Shown here piece after piece: positions 51,566 to 60,646 of a stretch of DNA of 64,000 bases. Under the pieces are notes generated by a model. That model ran no database searches and was not told where the DNA came from. It saw nothing but the letters and a program-made list of their open reading frames with translations. How positions within the stretch are numbered: position 1 is the first letter of the stretch; each line of letters begins with the position of its first letter. This DNA comes from Bifidobacterium santillanense (lineage in GTDB: Bacteria; Actinomycetota; Actinomycetes; Actinomycetales; Bifidobacteriaceae), in NCBI RefSeq assembly GCF_018555385.1, contig NZ_JAFEJS010000004.1:1-64000 (forward strand). The letters are read 5' to 3'. The position numbers and the translations under genes were made by a program.

Positions 51566-52453
51566 TCACAGCTGGGATTCGGCCGGCAAGGCCTCGATGG
51601 CCTTGCCGGCGGCCTTGAGGGCCTCCTCGAGCGGCTCGACCTGCGGGTACCAGCGGCGCTCCCACTCGAGGGAGAGCGGGCCGGTGTAGCCGCCGTCCTT
51701 GAGGAGCTTGCAGCATTCGGCCAGCGGGACGCGGCCGGTGCCCTGCAGCACCGGGGTCTGGTCGCCGGGGAACGCGCAGTCCTTGATCTGCACGACGCCG
51801 CGACCGCCCACGAGGTAGGGCTTCAAATACTCGAAGGTCGTGGCCGGGGCCTCGCCGACGCGCCACGGGTGGGCGAGATCCCAGATGGAGCCGACCCGGT
51901 TGCCGGGCGCGATCTTATCGAGGTAGTAGTGGATGATTGCGTTGCGCTCGCCGTTGGTGTGGCTGTCGTGCGTCTCGATGAGCGGCTGGACGCCGAGCTT
52001 GTCGGCGGTCGGCAGGGCGCGGGCGATGATCTCGGCGCCGCGCTTGGAGACACCGGCGAGGTTCATGCCCTTGGGCAGGACCATGCCCGGCAGGCGGTCC
52101 GGATCCCAGCTGGGCTCGAGCGGGGCGGTCGGGAAGACGCGCACGTACCTGGCGCCGAGCACGTCGGCCATGTGCAGGCAGTGCTCGAGGCTCTCGACCA
52201 GCTCGTCCTCCTCGCGGTCGGTGTTGCACACCTGCACGCGCGAGTCGACGGCGAAGATCGAGACGCCGGCCTTCTCCGCGAGCTCGTCGCGCATCGCCTT
52301 GAGCTCGTCGTCGGTGGAGGCCATCGTGAACTTCATCTCGTCGCCGACGGCGACCTCGATCTTCGTCACGCCGGTGGCGGTGAAGGTCTTGGCGAGCTCG
52401 TCCATCGAATCGTACGGTGCGCCGAGGGTCGACGCGGCCAGTTCCCATGTCAT
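51566..52453 (-). CDS. Sugar phosphate isomerase/epimerase family TIM-barrel protein
   Basis: 295 residues. Xylose-isomerase-like barrel with the expected metal ligands: Glu in QPLIETHDSHTN (~residue 160), Asp and His in GSIWDLAHPWR (~190), and Glu in LSLEWERRWYP (~265). It is distinct from the similar protein at 27460. It is the last gene of an operon with GH43, GH36 and glycerate kinase, so it may handle a released uncommon sugar or a hydroxypyruvate-type compound. CGAAAGGAAC precedes ATG 52453. Confidence 0.87.
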   Translation of the reverse strand: MTWELAASTLGAPYDSMDELAKTFTATGVTKIEVAVGDEMKFTMASTDDELKAMRDELAEKAGVSIFAVDSRVQVCNTDREEDELVESLEHCLHMADVLGARYVRVFPTAPLEPSWDPDRLPGMVLPKGMNLAGVSKRGAEIIARALPTADKLGVQPLIETHDSHTNGERNAIIHYYLDKIAPGNRVGSIWDLAHPWRVGEAPATTFEYLKPYLVGGRGVVQIKDCAFPGDQTPVLQGTGRVPLAECCKLLKDGGYTGPLSLEWERRWYPQVEPLEEALKAAGKAIEALPAESQL

Positions 52454-52488
52454 GGTTGATGTTCCTTTCGTTGTTGTTTGCTAAGTGC

Positions 52489-54150
52489 TCAGTGCCGTTC
52501 GCGGTAGTCGAAGTACTGGAAGTCGGCGTGCGAGCGGTGCGCGTCCATGTCCTGCGAGCAGATGCCCACCATGCCGCCGGTGAACGCGCAGCCCTTGATC
52601 GTGCGCTCGACGTAGTCGTCGCTGATGTGGTCGGCCGGCTGGGCGCCGCCGATCGCCTTCCACAGGACGTTGTCGGCGTGCATGTCCGGGCCCTGCGCGA
52701 AGTGGAAGTGCGCCTTGTCGTGGCGGACCTCCACACGGATGCGCACCGGGCCGTCCTCGAGCGCGATCGCCTCGGAGCCGTATTCGAGGTTCTCGTGGTC
52801 GCAGCGCAGCACCTGGATGATGCGCCTGTCGGTGCCCTCGGTGTCGAAGGAGACGTACGCGTAGATCCAGTTCTGCGTGTCGTAGTAGAGGATCAGGCCG
52901 GCCATCTGCTGGTAGTTGGTCGGGTCGAAATCGAGCACGGTCTCCGCGTCGAAGTCGTACGCCTCCCAACGGCGGGCGAACAGCGTCTGGTGGTGCTGCG
53001 AGCGCAGCGACTGGGCGCCATAGATGCGCAACCAGCCCGGGCGGGCGGTGAGCGAGTAGTCCTTCTCGGCCGTCAGCGCCCCGCGCAGGGTCTTGAGGCT
53101 CGGCGGGATGGCCGGATCGGTCACGGAAGTAAGAGGCGCGTCGGCCTGCGCGGCGCGGTCCACCTCGAACTCGACGCGTTCGGAGTGTTCGGTCCTCTGC
53201 ACGACGCCCTGCGCGATCTTCGGCGCCGGGACCTTCAGGTCCGGGCTGATCGTGTTGTTGACGAGGCGCGGCCAGCCGTCCTCGGTCCAGTGGATCTTCT
53301 GGATGCCGGTCTCGCGGCCGAGCGTGCAGTTGCCGCGTTCGGTCAACGGGCGGCCGCAGATCTGCGTGATGTACCATTCGTCGCCGATCTCAAGGAAGCA
53401 GCAGTGGCCGGACCTCTGCAGCGGGTTGCCCGGCTCGTCGCGGGTCGTCAGCAGCGGCGTGTACGGCGAATCCTCGAACGGCCCCTCGAGCGAGCGGGCG
53501 CGGGCCACGGTGGCGGCGTGCATGTAGCCGGTGCCGCCGGCCGCGCACAGGAGGTAGTACCAGCCGTCCTTCTTGAGGATCTGCGGGCCCTCGCACACGC
53601 CGAGCTTGGTGCCCTTGTAGAAGTGCTTGCGCTCGCCGATCAGCTGCATGGTCTTCGGGTCGAACTCCTGGATGACGGTGCCGGCGAACAGCTCGTGGCC
53701 CGGACGGTAGTCGTAGAGCATGTTGAGGAACCACTTGCGGCCGTCGTCGTCGTGGAAGATGGCCGGGTCGAAGCCGGAGGCGGTCAGGAAGTGCGGTTCG
53801 CTCCACGGGCCGGTGATGTCCGGCGCGGTGATGACGTAGTTGAGGGTGTCCTTGAACGGCGCGTAGGTCTTGACGTCCGTGTAGACGAGCCAGAACTTCC
53901 CGTCGGCGTAGCTCAGGTGCGGCGCCCACAGGGATCCGGAGTCGTAGTTGCCGTGGAGGTCGACCTGCGATTCGCGGTTGACGGGGGCGGCGACCCACTC
54001 CCAGTTGACGAGGTCCTTGGAGTGGTAGATGTCGATGCCCGGCCACCATTCGAAGGTGGAGACGGCGATGTAGTAGTCGTCGCCGACGCGCAGGGCGCTC
54101 GAATCCGGGTGGAAGCCCGGCAGGATCGGGTTGGTGATCATCGTGGTCAT
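52489..54150 (-). CDS. Glycoside hydrolase family 43 (beta-xylosidase/arabinofuranosidase type)
   Basis: 553-residue intracellular enzyme: an N-terminal five-bladed propeller (residues ~5-310) and a C-terminal concanavalin-like sheet domain (~340-550), the layout of GH43 beta-xylosidases. Catalytic residues are visible: the base Asp in LPGFHPDSS (~15), the pKa-modulating Asp in GFDPAIFHDDDG (~130), and the acid Glu in GVCEGPQILKK (~190). It removes xylose or arabinose from imported oligosaccharides. AAGGAG precedes ATG 54150; an overlapping longer frame to 54738 is a shadow of the GH36 gene. Operon partner of GH36. Confidence 0.93.
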   Translation of the reverse strand: MTTMITNPILPGFHPDSSALRVGDDYYIAVSTFEWWPGIDIYHSKDLVNWEWVAAPVNRESQVDLHGNYDSGSLWAPHLSYADGKFWLVYTDVKTYAPFKDTLNYVITAPDITGPWSEPHFLTASGFDPAIFHDDDGRKWFLNMLYDYRPGHELFAGTVIQEFDPKTMQLIGERKHFYKGTKLGVCEGPQILKKDGWYYLLCAAGGTGYMHAATVARARSLEGPFEDSPYTPLLTTRDEPGNPLQRSGHCCFLEIGDEWYITQICGRPLTERGNCTLGRETGIQKIHWTEDGWPRLVNNTISPDLKVPAPKIAQGVVQRTEHSERVEFEVDRAAQADAPLTSVTDPAIPPSLKTLRGALTAEKDYSLTARPGWLRIYGAQSLRSQHHQTLFARRWEAYDFDAETVLDFDPTNYQQMAGLILYYDTQNWIYAYVSFDTEGTDRRIIQVLRCDHENLEYGSEAIALEDGPVRIRVEVRHDKAHFHFAQGPDMHADNVLWKAIGGAQPADHISDDYVERTIKGCAFTGGMVGICSQDMDAHRSHADFQYFDYRERH

Positions 54151-54197
54151 TGGTGTGTGGCTCCTTGTATGTAGGTATCCCGTCGTTGCGTATCGCG

Positions 54198-56330
54198 TCA
54201 TTCGCCGAGGATGACGGCGACGCCGTCGAAGTCCGTCAGGCCGTCGATCCTGAGCGTGCCGTCGGCGTAGGAGAGCTCGAGTCCGGGGCGGTGGAACGCG
54301 GCGGCGATCGGCGCATCCTTCGCGAAGCCCTCGACCGGAATCTCGACGTGCTCGGGCGCGTCGTGGAACGTGTGCAGCACGACGAGCGCGCGTCCGTCGG
54401 CGCCCTCCGCGCCGCGCGAGCCGTCGCGCACGATGGCCTGCCAGCCGCGCGGGTGGGCGTAGCTGGCGACGTGCGGGCCGGCCCAGTGGCTCTCGCCGCG
54501 GTCGATGATCGGCGCGGCCTTGCGGTAGAACGCGACGCCCTCGGTGATGATCTCCTCCTTGCGCCCGGCGAACGCGGTCGCGTCGCCGCTGAAGCAGAGG
54601 CGCCCCAGCAGACCGGAGCAGATCTGGTAGTAGAGCTTGTCGGCCGGGGCCTCCTGGCGCACCACGGCCCAGATCTGGGACTGGCGCGGCAGGATCATGC
54701 GGTGCATGTTGCCGGCGACGATCGGGATGTAGTCGCATTCGTGGCAGTCGGAGAAGCTGGCCATCGCGCCGATGGTCATGAAGCTCTGCACGAGGCGGTG
54801 GCCGCCGGACGCGCAGATTTCGATCATGAGGTCGGGCAGCTCCTCGCGGATGCGGCGGAAGAACGCCTGCGACGCCCGGATCTGGTCGTACAGCCCCTCC
54901 CCCAGCGAGGCGTCCGGGTTCCCCGGGGTCTCGCAGCCGATGCCGATGGTGTCGTTGTAGTCGACCTTCATGTAGTCAAAGCCGTTGTCCTTGAGGAAGT
55001 CGATGACCTTGCGGGCGAGGTATTCGCGCACCTCGGGGTTCCTCATGTCCCACCAGCGGCGGTTGCCGGAGGTGATCGGCACGCCGTCGCGCTTCAACAG
55101 CCATTCGGCCTTGTCGAAGCAGTCGGGCTCCTCGCGGCCGGCGATCTCGAACTCGAACCAGATCCCGGCCTTGAGGCCCGCCTCGTGGATTTTGTCGACG
55201 ACCGGCCTCATGCCGTTCGGGAACGCCTTCCCGCTGACCTCCCACTTGCCGAAGCGGCTGGCGGCCTCGAACGCCTGGTCGTCGAACCAGCCGGCGTCGA
55301 TGACGAAGTATTCGACGCCGAGCTTCCTGACGACGTCGAGCTGCTTCAGGACGCTCGCTTCGGTGGGCTGGCCCCACGTCGAGCAGAACTCGTTGAAGAT
55401 GATCGGCAGGTGGCCCTCGCTCTCCGGGACCTTGAGGTCCTTCCTCACGTTGCCGGCGAGCGCCTGCGCGGCCTCGTCGACGCCGCCGTCGACGACGGTG
55501 ACGACCGCGTACGGCGCGTCGAAGCGTTCGCCGGGGGCGAGCATCTTCGTCCACTGGCCGAATTCGCGGTCGGCGATGCCGCCGGAGAGTGACAGGCCGT
55601 CGTCGCGGCGGTACGCCTCGATCTGCCAGCTGGAGGCGTGGGTGGTGGCCGCGGCCCAGGTGACGCCGGCGCGCGTGTCGGTGAGCCCGACGAACGGCAC
55701 CCATTCGCGCACCGGGAAGCTGCCGATCGAGCCGAAGCGCACGGAGTTGGCGGAGAACCTCTGCCAGCTGGGTTCGAGCTCGAGGTCCTCGACGGGCTGC
55801 GAGAGGAGGCGGCCCTCGGCGCTCCACGTGCTGCGCATGCGGTGCAGGACGAGGTTCTCCGGGTCGAGGCCCTGTTCGAACGGCGAGAGCGAGCCGAGCG
55901 TGAAGCTGGAGAGCATCTCGAGGGTGACCGGCTTGTCGGAGTCGTTGACGACGGACGTGCGGACCTCGGCGGCGCGGCTCTTCGGGGTGAGGGAGAGCGT
56001 GTGATCGTAGTGGAGGCCGCGGTCGTCGTTCACGCGCGTGGTCACGGTGATGTCGCCGGTGCGGTCGGCCTTGATGACCGGGTCCTCGTAGGTCATGTGG
56101 TCGGTGACGGTCTTGGCGTTCCTCATGGTGCGGCCCTGGCTGAAGCCGAACGGGTAGTCGTCGCCGACGATCTTGGCCTGGACGAGCGGTTCGGCGGCGC
56201 AGTCGTCGCGCGTGAGTTCCCCCGCGTGGTCGGTGGGCGTCAGGACCAGTTCGACGACGCCGGTCTCGTCGTCCCTGCGGTAGACGGCGGTGAGGTTCGC
56301 GACGGTCACGGTGCGCAGTGTGGTTCGCAT
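54198..56330 (-). CDS. Glycoside hydrolase family 36 (alpha-galactosidase type)
   Basis: 710 residues, close to the family's usual ~700-730. Cytoplasmic. An N-terminal beta-sandwich is followed by a TIM barrel with EYFVIDAGWFDD, GIWFEFEIAGREEP, the nucleophile Asp in GFDYMKVDYNDT (~residue 450), the CASGG segment in LMIEICASGGHRLVQ, and the acid/base Asp in SDCHECDYIP (~520). It hydrolyses terminal alpha-galactosides (raffinose-type or others). It starts 25 bases after the glycerate kinase stop, same strand. AAGGAAGGAAC precedes ATG 56330. Confidence 0.93.
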   Translation of the reverse strand: MRTTLRTVTVANLTAVYRRDDETGVVELVLTPTDHAGELTRDDCAAEPLVQAKIVGDDYPFGFSQGRTMRNAKTVTDHMTYEDPVIKADRTGDITVTTRVNDDRGLHYDHTLSLTPKSRAAEVRTSVVNDSDKPVTLEMLSSFTLGSLSPFEQGLDPENLVLHRMRSTWSAEGRLLSQPVEDLELEPSWQRFSANSVRFGSIGSFPVREWVPFVGLTDTRAGVTWAAATTHASSWQIEAYRRDDGLSLSGGIADREFGQWTKMLAPGERFDAPYAVVTVVDGGVDEAAQALAGNVRKDLKVPESEGHLPIIFNEFCSTWGQPTEASVLKQLDVVRKLGVEYFVIDAGWFDDQAFEAASRFGKWEVSGKAFPNGMRPVVDKIHEAGLKAGIWFEFEIAGREEPDCFDKAEWLLKRDGVPITSGNRRWWDMRNPEVREYLARKVIDFLKDNGFDYMKVDYNDTIGIGCETPGNPDASLGEGLYDQIRASQAFFRRIREELPDLMIEICASGGHRLVQSFMTIGAMASFSDCHECDYIPIVAGNMHRMILPRQSQIWAVVRQEAPADKLYYQICSGLLGRLCFSGDATAFAGRKEEIITEGVAFYRKAAPIIDRGESHWAGPHVASYAHPRGWQAIVRDGSRGAEGADGRALVVLHTFHDAPEHVEIPVEGFAKDAPIAAAFHRPGLELSYADGTLRIDGLTDFDGVAVILGE

Positions 56331-56355
56331 GATGCGGTTGTTCCTTCCTTGGTCC

Positions 56356-57501
56356 TCAGTGCATCGTCGCGCCGAGCGCCAGCGTGCGCGCGACCTGTTC
56401 GGCGGTGAACGCGACGTTGTCGGCGGCGTGCTTCAGGAGGTCGTCGAGCGTGGCGGCGCCGGGGGCGATGCCGAAGACCGCGTCGATGCCGACGGCGTGC
56501 AGTTCGCCGATGCCTCTGCCGATGTGTCCGGCGATGGCGATGACGGGCTTGCCGTGCCTCTTGGCGGTCCTGGCCACGCCGGCCGGGGTCTTGCCGAACT
56601 TGGTCTGGAAGTCGATGGAGCCCTCGCCGGTGAGCACGACGTCGGCCCACCGGGCGGCCTCGTCGAGGCCGGACTGCTCGATGACGAGGTCGATGCCGGG
56701 CATGAAGCGCGCGTGCAGGAACGAGAGCATCGCGGCGCCGATGCCGCCGGCGGCGCCCGCGCCGGGGCGGTCGGCGATGCGCACGTCGAGCTGGCGTTCG
56801 ACGACGATGGCGAAGCGGGTGAGCGCCTTGTCGAGCAAGGCGACGTCGTCGGGCGAGGCGCCCTTCTGCGGGCCGAACACGGCGCTGGCGCCGTTCGGAC
56901 CGGTCAGCGGGTTGGTCACGTCGCAGGCGGCGACGATCTCGACGTCCTTGAGGCGTGCGTCGAGACCGGTCAGATCGATGTGGTCGATTCCGGCGAGGAC
57001 CGCGCCGCCGGGGGCGAGCTCCCGGCCGTAGCCGTCGAGCAGCTTCGCCCCCAACGCCTGGAGGATGCCTGCGCCGGCGTCGTTGGTGGCGGAGCCGCCG
57101 AGCCCGACGAGGATGCGCTTGGCGCCCGCGTCGAGGGCGGCGCGGATGAGTTCGCCGGTGCCGTACGAGGAAGCGACGAGCGGGTCGCGCTCTTCCGGCT
57201 TCAGCAGTGCGAGACCGCTCGCCTCGGCCGTTTCGACCACGGCGGTCGAGCCGTCGCCGAGCAGCCCGAAGGTGGCCCTGACCGGGCGTCCGAGCGGGTC
57301 GTGGGCGTCGATGGTGTGCATGGTGCCGCCGGTCGCGTCGACGAGCGCGCGGGTGGTGCCCTCGCCGCCGTCGGCCATCGGCAGGCATCGGACCTCGGCC
57401 TCGGGGTCCGCGTTCTTGATCCCCCGGGCCATCGCCTGCGCCGCCTCCATGGCGGTCAGGCTCTCCTTGAACGAGTCGGGGGCGCATAGGTATCGCGTCA
57501 T
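56356..57501 (-). CDS. Glycerate kinase (GlxK/GarK family)
   Basis: 381 residues. Phosphorylates D-glycerate with ATP. Seen: CAPDSFKESLTAMEAAQAMA at the N-terminus, LPMADGGEGTTRALVDATGG, VGLGGSATNDAGAGILQALG, and LTGEGSIDFQTKFGKTPAGV, all diagnostic. It is the first gene of the operon with GH36, GH43 and isomerase, which is unusual for an oligosaccharide operon. An operator GGAAAACGCTTACC lies 33 bases upstream of ATG 57501. An ATG at 57513 is an alternative start. Confidence 0.93.
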   Translation of the reverse strand: MTRYLCAPDSFKESLTAMEAAQAMARGIKNADPEAEVRCLPMADGGEGTTRALVDATGGTMHTIDAHDPLGRPVRATFGLLGDGSTAVVETAEASGLALLKPEERDPLVASSYGTGELIRAALDAGAKRILVGLGGSATNDAGAGILQALGAKLLDGYGRELAPGGAVLAGIDHIDLTGLDARLKDVEIVAACDVTNPLTGPNGASAVFGPQKGASPDDVALLDKALTRFAIVVERQLDVRIADRPGAGAAGGIGAAMLSFLHARFMPGIDLVIEQSGLDEAARWADVVLTGEGSIDFQTKFGKTPAGVARTAKRHGKPVIAIAGHIGRGIGELHAVGIDAVFGIAPGAATLDDLLKHAADNVAFTAEQVARTLALGATMH

Positions 57502-57533
57502 GCATCCCAGCATACCCCGCGACACGCCGGAAC

Positions 57534-57668
57534 GGAAAACGCTTACCGTATTTTCTTGAGAAACACCCTTCCGGATTTCGAGCAATTCGTTCCGTTTTCG
57601 CGCGTCGTTGCTCGCATTCGGCGATAAGCCGGTCTATTATTGCGGTAAACGGTTAAGAGCGTTTTCCA
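57534..57668. promoter_or_regulatory. Divergent operator region between glycerate kinase and LacI genes
   Basis: Three LacI-type boxes: GGAAAACGCTTACC (57534-57547), GGTAAACGGTTAAG (57644-57657) and AAGAGCGTTTTCCA (57655-57668). The first can repress the glycerate kinase-GH36-GH43-isomerase operon, the others the LacI gene at 57758. Confidence 0.65.
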
Positions 57669-57757
57669 TATCGCGCGTCCACACATCGCGGGCCGCGCGT
57701 CCATGGAGGACGGCGGGGAGCGCTCACGGAACAACAGAATCGGACCGGCAGGGAATC

Positions 57758-58861
57758 ATGGCAGTTCAGAACGACAAGGACAAGGCGCAGTCGCCCGCGA
57801 CGCTGATGGACGTCGCCCGCGAGGCCAACGTCTCCATCGCCACCGCATCCCGCGTGCTCAACGGCAGCACGCGCAAGGTGCGCAACCAATCGTACGTGAA
57901 GGTGATGGAGGCCGCCACCAAGCTCAACTACCGGCCCAACGCCTACGCGCAGGCCGTCGCCAAGGGCACGGCGCCGAACATCGTCCTGCTCGTCTCTGAC
58001 ATCTCCGACCCGTACTTCGCGGCCGTCTCGCAGGGCGTGGTCAAGGCCGCGGCCGAACGCGGCATCTCCGTGACCATCGGCGTGGCCGCCACCCCGCACG
58101 AGGAGCTCGAGGCCGTGCGCAAGGCCACCGCCACCCGCCCGCGCGGCATCATCATCTCGGAGAGCGAATACGTCAACGCGCCCGAACGCGACGACCTGAC
58201 GAACGAGCTTCGGCAGTACGAGTCGACCGGCGGACGCGCGGTGTTCATCCTCAACCGCAACCTGCCGTTCCCGGCCGTGGACGTGGCCAATGACGTCGGC
58301 GCCCGCGCCGTCGCCAAGCTCATCGTCGACTCGGGCTACTCGCGGCCCGTGATCCTCAGGGGCGACGAGACGCACCGCTCGTCGCACGAGCGTCTGACGG
58401 CCGTGCGCGAGGTGTTCGCCGACGCCGGCATCGAGATCGACCCGCGCGCCGTCGCCAACGGCAAGTTCAGCCGCACCGAGGGCTACGCGGCCATCATGCA
58501 GATGGCGCGCTCGGGGCTGCTCAAGCCCGGCGACGAGGCGCTGTACGACGGGCGAGGCATCGACTCGGTCGTCGCCCTGAACGACGTCATGGCGATCGGC
58601 GCGATGACGGCTCTGCGCGCCAACGGCATCGAGCCGGGCGAGGACGTGGGCGTCACCGGATTCGGCGACATCCCCTACTCGGCGGACGTGTACCCGCCGC
58701 TGACGACCGTCCATCTGCCGCTCGACCAGATGGGGCAGGCCGCGGTCGACGCCATCCTCGCCAAGCGCGACGAGGCGGCGGACGGCGGGTCCGCCAACCG
58801 CCTGATCTACGTGCAGAGCGCGCCCGACGTGGTCCTGCGCGGCTCCCTGCCGCGGCGGTAG
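57758..58861 (+). CDS. LacI family transcriptional regulator
   Basis: 367 residues: HTH LMDVAREANVSIATASRVLN, hinge NYRPNAYAQAVAKG, and a sugar-binding domain ending VGVTGFGDIPYSADVYPPLT. GGGAatc precedes ATG 57758; the frame opens at 57608. It is divergent from the glycerate kinase operon and likely its repressor, and autoregulated via boxes 90-115 bases upstream. It converges on the bacteriocin-locus permease with a seven-base gap. Confidence 0.92.
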   Translation: MAVQNDKDKAQSPATLMDVAREANVSIATASRVLNGSTRKVRNQSYVKVMEAATKLNYRPNAYAQAVAKGTAPNIVLLVSDISDPYFAAVSQGVVKAAAERGISVTIGVAATPHEELEAVRKATATRPRGIIISESEYVNAPERDDLTNELRQYESTGGRAVFILNRNLPFPAVDVANDVGARAVAKLIVDSGYSRPVILRGDETHRSSHERLTAVREVFADAGIEIDPRAVANGKFSRTEGYAAIMQMARSGLLKPGDEALYDGRGIDSVVALNDVMAIGAMTALRANGIEPGEDVGVTGFGDIPYSADVYPPLTTVHLPLDQMGQAAVDAILAKRDEAADGGSANRLIYVQSAPDVVLRGSLPRR

Positions 58862-58868
58862 GGGCGAC

Positions 58869-59978
58869 TCACCTATCCCGGAAGTAGGCGAATAGTCGGC
58901 TCTCCCGCACCGTCAGCACGACGATCGCGGTGCCGAGCAGCACGCCGCAGCATCCGGCCAATGGGATGCGCGTCAGGGTCGCGAACATCATCATCCCGTC
59001 CGACGCCCCCGCTCCGTCAACCGCATAGGCGAGGACCGGAGCGGTCACCGTGCATCCGGCCGCAAGGGCGATTCCCGATTCAATCAGACACTGCGCGAGC
59101 AGACCGGTCTTCGGGTATCCCGCGTGCAGGGCGCTGGCGAGCTCCAGCCGCCGCGCATACGTGAGCGCCCATCCCGACAGCACGCCGAGCGCGAGCATGG
59201 CCGCCGGCGCCCATGATGTAAGCCGCGCATGATAGCCGGCCGCATCGGGAGGCGTGCTTCCCAGCGTGGTGTTGAGCTGCCGCACCTGCGGCCGGTCGTC
59301 GTCCGACGACGCCGCACTCCGAACGGTCAGGTAGAGCAGCGATTCGATGTCGTCCGGGACGGGCCACGCGCGCACGAGACATGTATCGAACGCGCTGTCC
59401 GAGGAGACCTCGCTCAGAACCGCGTATTCGAAGTCGTTCTGTCTGCCGTCATCCGGATAGGCGTAGATGCCGGCGATGCGCACCGTTCCGCCGTTCGCCA
59501 GTCGCTGCATGCTGCCGGCCTCGGTGCCGAGCGCATCGGCGGCCTCGCGCGACAGGATAACGCTGCCGTTCGCCGCGTCGTCCTGTCGCGCCGTCGCCCC
59601 GGTCATGCCCAACGCCTGCGCCGCATGTGGGGTCGTCTCATATTCGGGGATGCCTGATGACGGCAGCGTGGCGAACGTCAGCTTCCGGCCCAGCAGTCGC
59701 ACGGCCCCGGCGGCACGCACGCCGCTCACCTGTCCGAGACGCTCGCACGCCTGTCCGTCGATTCCGCCCGGTGCGGAGATCAGGTACGTGGACGCGCCGG
59801 AGGAGACCCACCGATCGGCTTGCGCAATCGATGCGTCGATCTGGGTGTAGTCGGCGAGCGCACAGCCTCCGGCGCACAGCGCGAAGGCCAGCGCGCAGCA
59901 GCAGATGCGGCTGGTGCCGCTGATCACGTTGCGCCACGCCTCGCGCAGGATGGCGTCGAATCGCATCGGCGATGTCAT
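58869..59978 (-). CDS. FtsX-like ABC transporter permease of the bacteriocin locus
   Basis: 369 residues. One N-terminal helix (~20-42) after MRFDAILREAWRNVISG, a large extracellular domain (~45-260), and three C-terminal helices (~270-360), the MacB/FtsX permease layout. ILSREAADALG is typical of MacB-type periplasmic parts. Start ATG 59978 overlaps the ATPase stop (ATGA). With the ATPase it probably exports the bacteriocin or protects the producer (immunity). Confidence 0.85.
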   Translation of the reverse strand: MTSPMRFDAILREAWRNVISGTSRICCCALAFALCAGGCALADYTQIDASIAQADRWVSSGASTYLISAPGGIDGQACERLGQVSGVRAAGAVRLLGRKLTFATLPSSGIPEYETTPHAAQALGMTGATARQDDAANGSVILSREAADALGTEAGSMQRLANGGTVRIAGIYAYPDDGRQNDFEYAVLSEVSSDSAFDTCLVRAWPVPDDIESLLYLTVRSAASSDDDRPQVRQLNTTLGSTPPDAAGYHARLTSWAPAAMLALGVLSGWALTYARRLELASALHAGYPKTGLLAQCLIESGIALAAGCTVTAPVLAYAVDGAGASDGMMMFATLTRIPLAGCCGVLLGTAIVVLTVRESRLFAYFRDR

Positions 59979-60646
59979 TGGTAGTCCTTCAGGTCGATGA
60001 CGTCGGTCGCGGCGTCGCGCGTCCGTTCGTCGTGTGTGGCGACGACCACGATCACGCCGGCCGACGACAGCGCGCCCAGATGACGGTTGACGGTCCGGGC
60101 CATATGCATATCGAGCTGCGCAGTGGGCTCGTCGACCAGCAGCAGGCCGGCGTGCGTGGCGATGCCGCGGGCGAGCATCAGACGCTCGGCCTCGCCGCCG
60201 GACAGGTCGCGGAACGGTCGGTCGCCCTGCTGTTCGAGGCCGAATCTCGCCAGCAGCTCGTCGGCGCGCCGGTCGGCCTCGTTTGGGGCGAGCCCCTGCG
60301 CGAGAAGCGGCAGCGCAACATGGTCGCGCGCGGTCCGCCTCGCCACGCCCTGCGGATTCTGAAACACCCATGTGACCTTGTCGATGTCGGTCCGTTCGAC
60401 GCTGCCTTCGGCGGGCGCGCACCATCCGGCCATGATGGACAGCAGCGTGCTCTTGCCCGAACCGGACGGACCGACCAGGGCGTACACGTGTCCCGGCAGC
60501 AACGTCATGGTCATGCCACGGAACAGGTCGTGCGGGCCGTGGAATCCGTGGCCGACGTCACGCAGGACGACGCGCGGTTCACGGGGGTCCCGCATGTCGT
60601 CGGCGTCGGCCATGACGGCCGTGTCTGCGATGTCGCGCGTCAGCAT
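59975..60646 (-). CDS. ABC transporter ATP-binding protein of the bacteriocin locus
   Basis: 223 residues of the LolD/MacB type. Walker A LVGPSGSGKSTLLSI (~residue 48), Q-loop WVFQNPQG, signature LSGGEAERLML (~130), Walker B GLLLVDEPTAQLD, and the switch His in VATHDERT. Start ATG 60646 follows GGGGAG; it overlaps the adaptor's end by seven bases, and its stop overlaps the permease start (ATGA). The frame to 60823 is a shadow. Confidence 0.92.
   Translation of the reverse strand: MLTRDIADTAVMADADDMRDPREPRVVLRDVGHGFHGPHDLFRGMTMTLLPGHVYALVGPSGSGKSTLLSIMAGWCAPAEGSVERTDIDKVTWVFQNPQGVARRTARDHVALPLLAQGLAPNEADRRADELLARFGLEQQGDRPFRDLSGGEAERLMLARGIATHAGLLLVDEPTAQLDMHMARTVNRHLGALSSAGVIVVVATHDERTRDAATDVIDLKDYQ

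Noticed and set aside
52489-54738. 749-codon protein extending GH43 into the GH36 gene
   Set aside because: The extension is a shadow of GH36; ATG 54150 with AAGGAG starts the GH43 enzyme.
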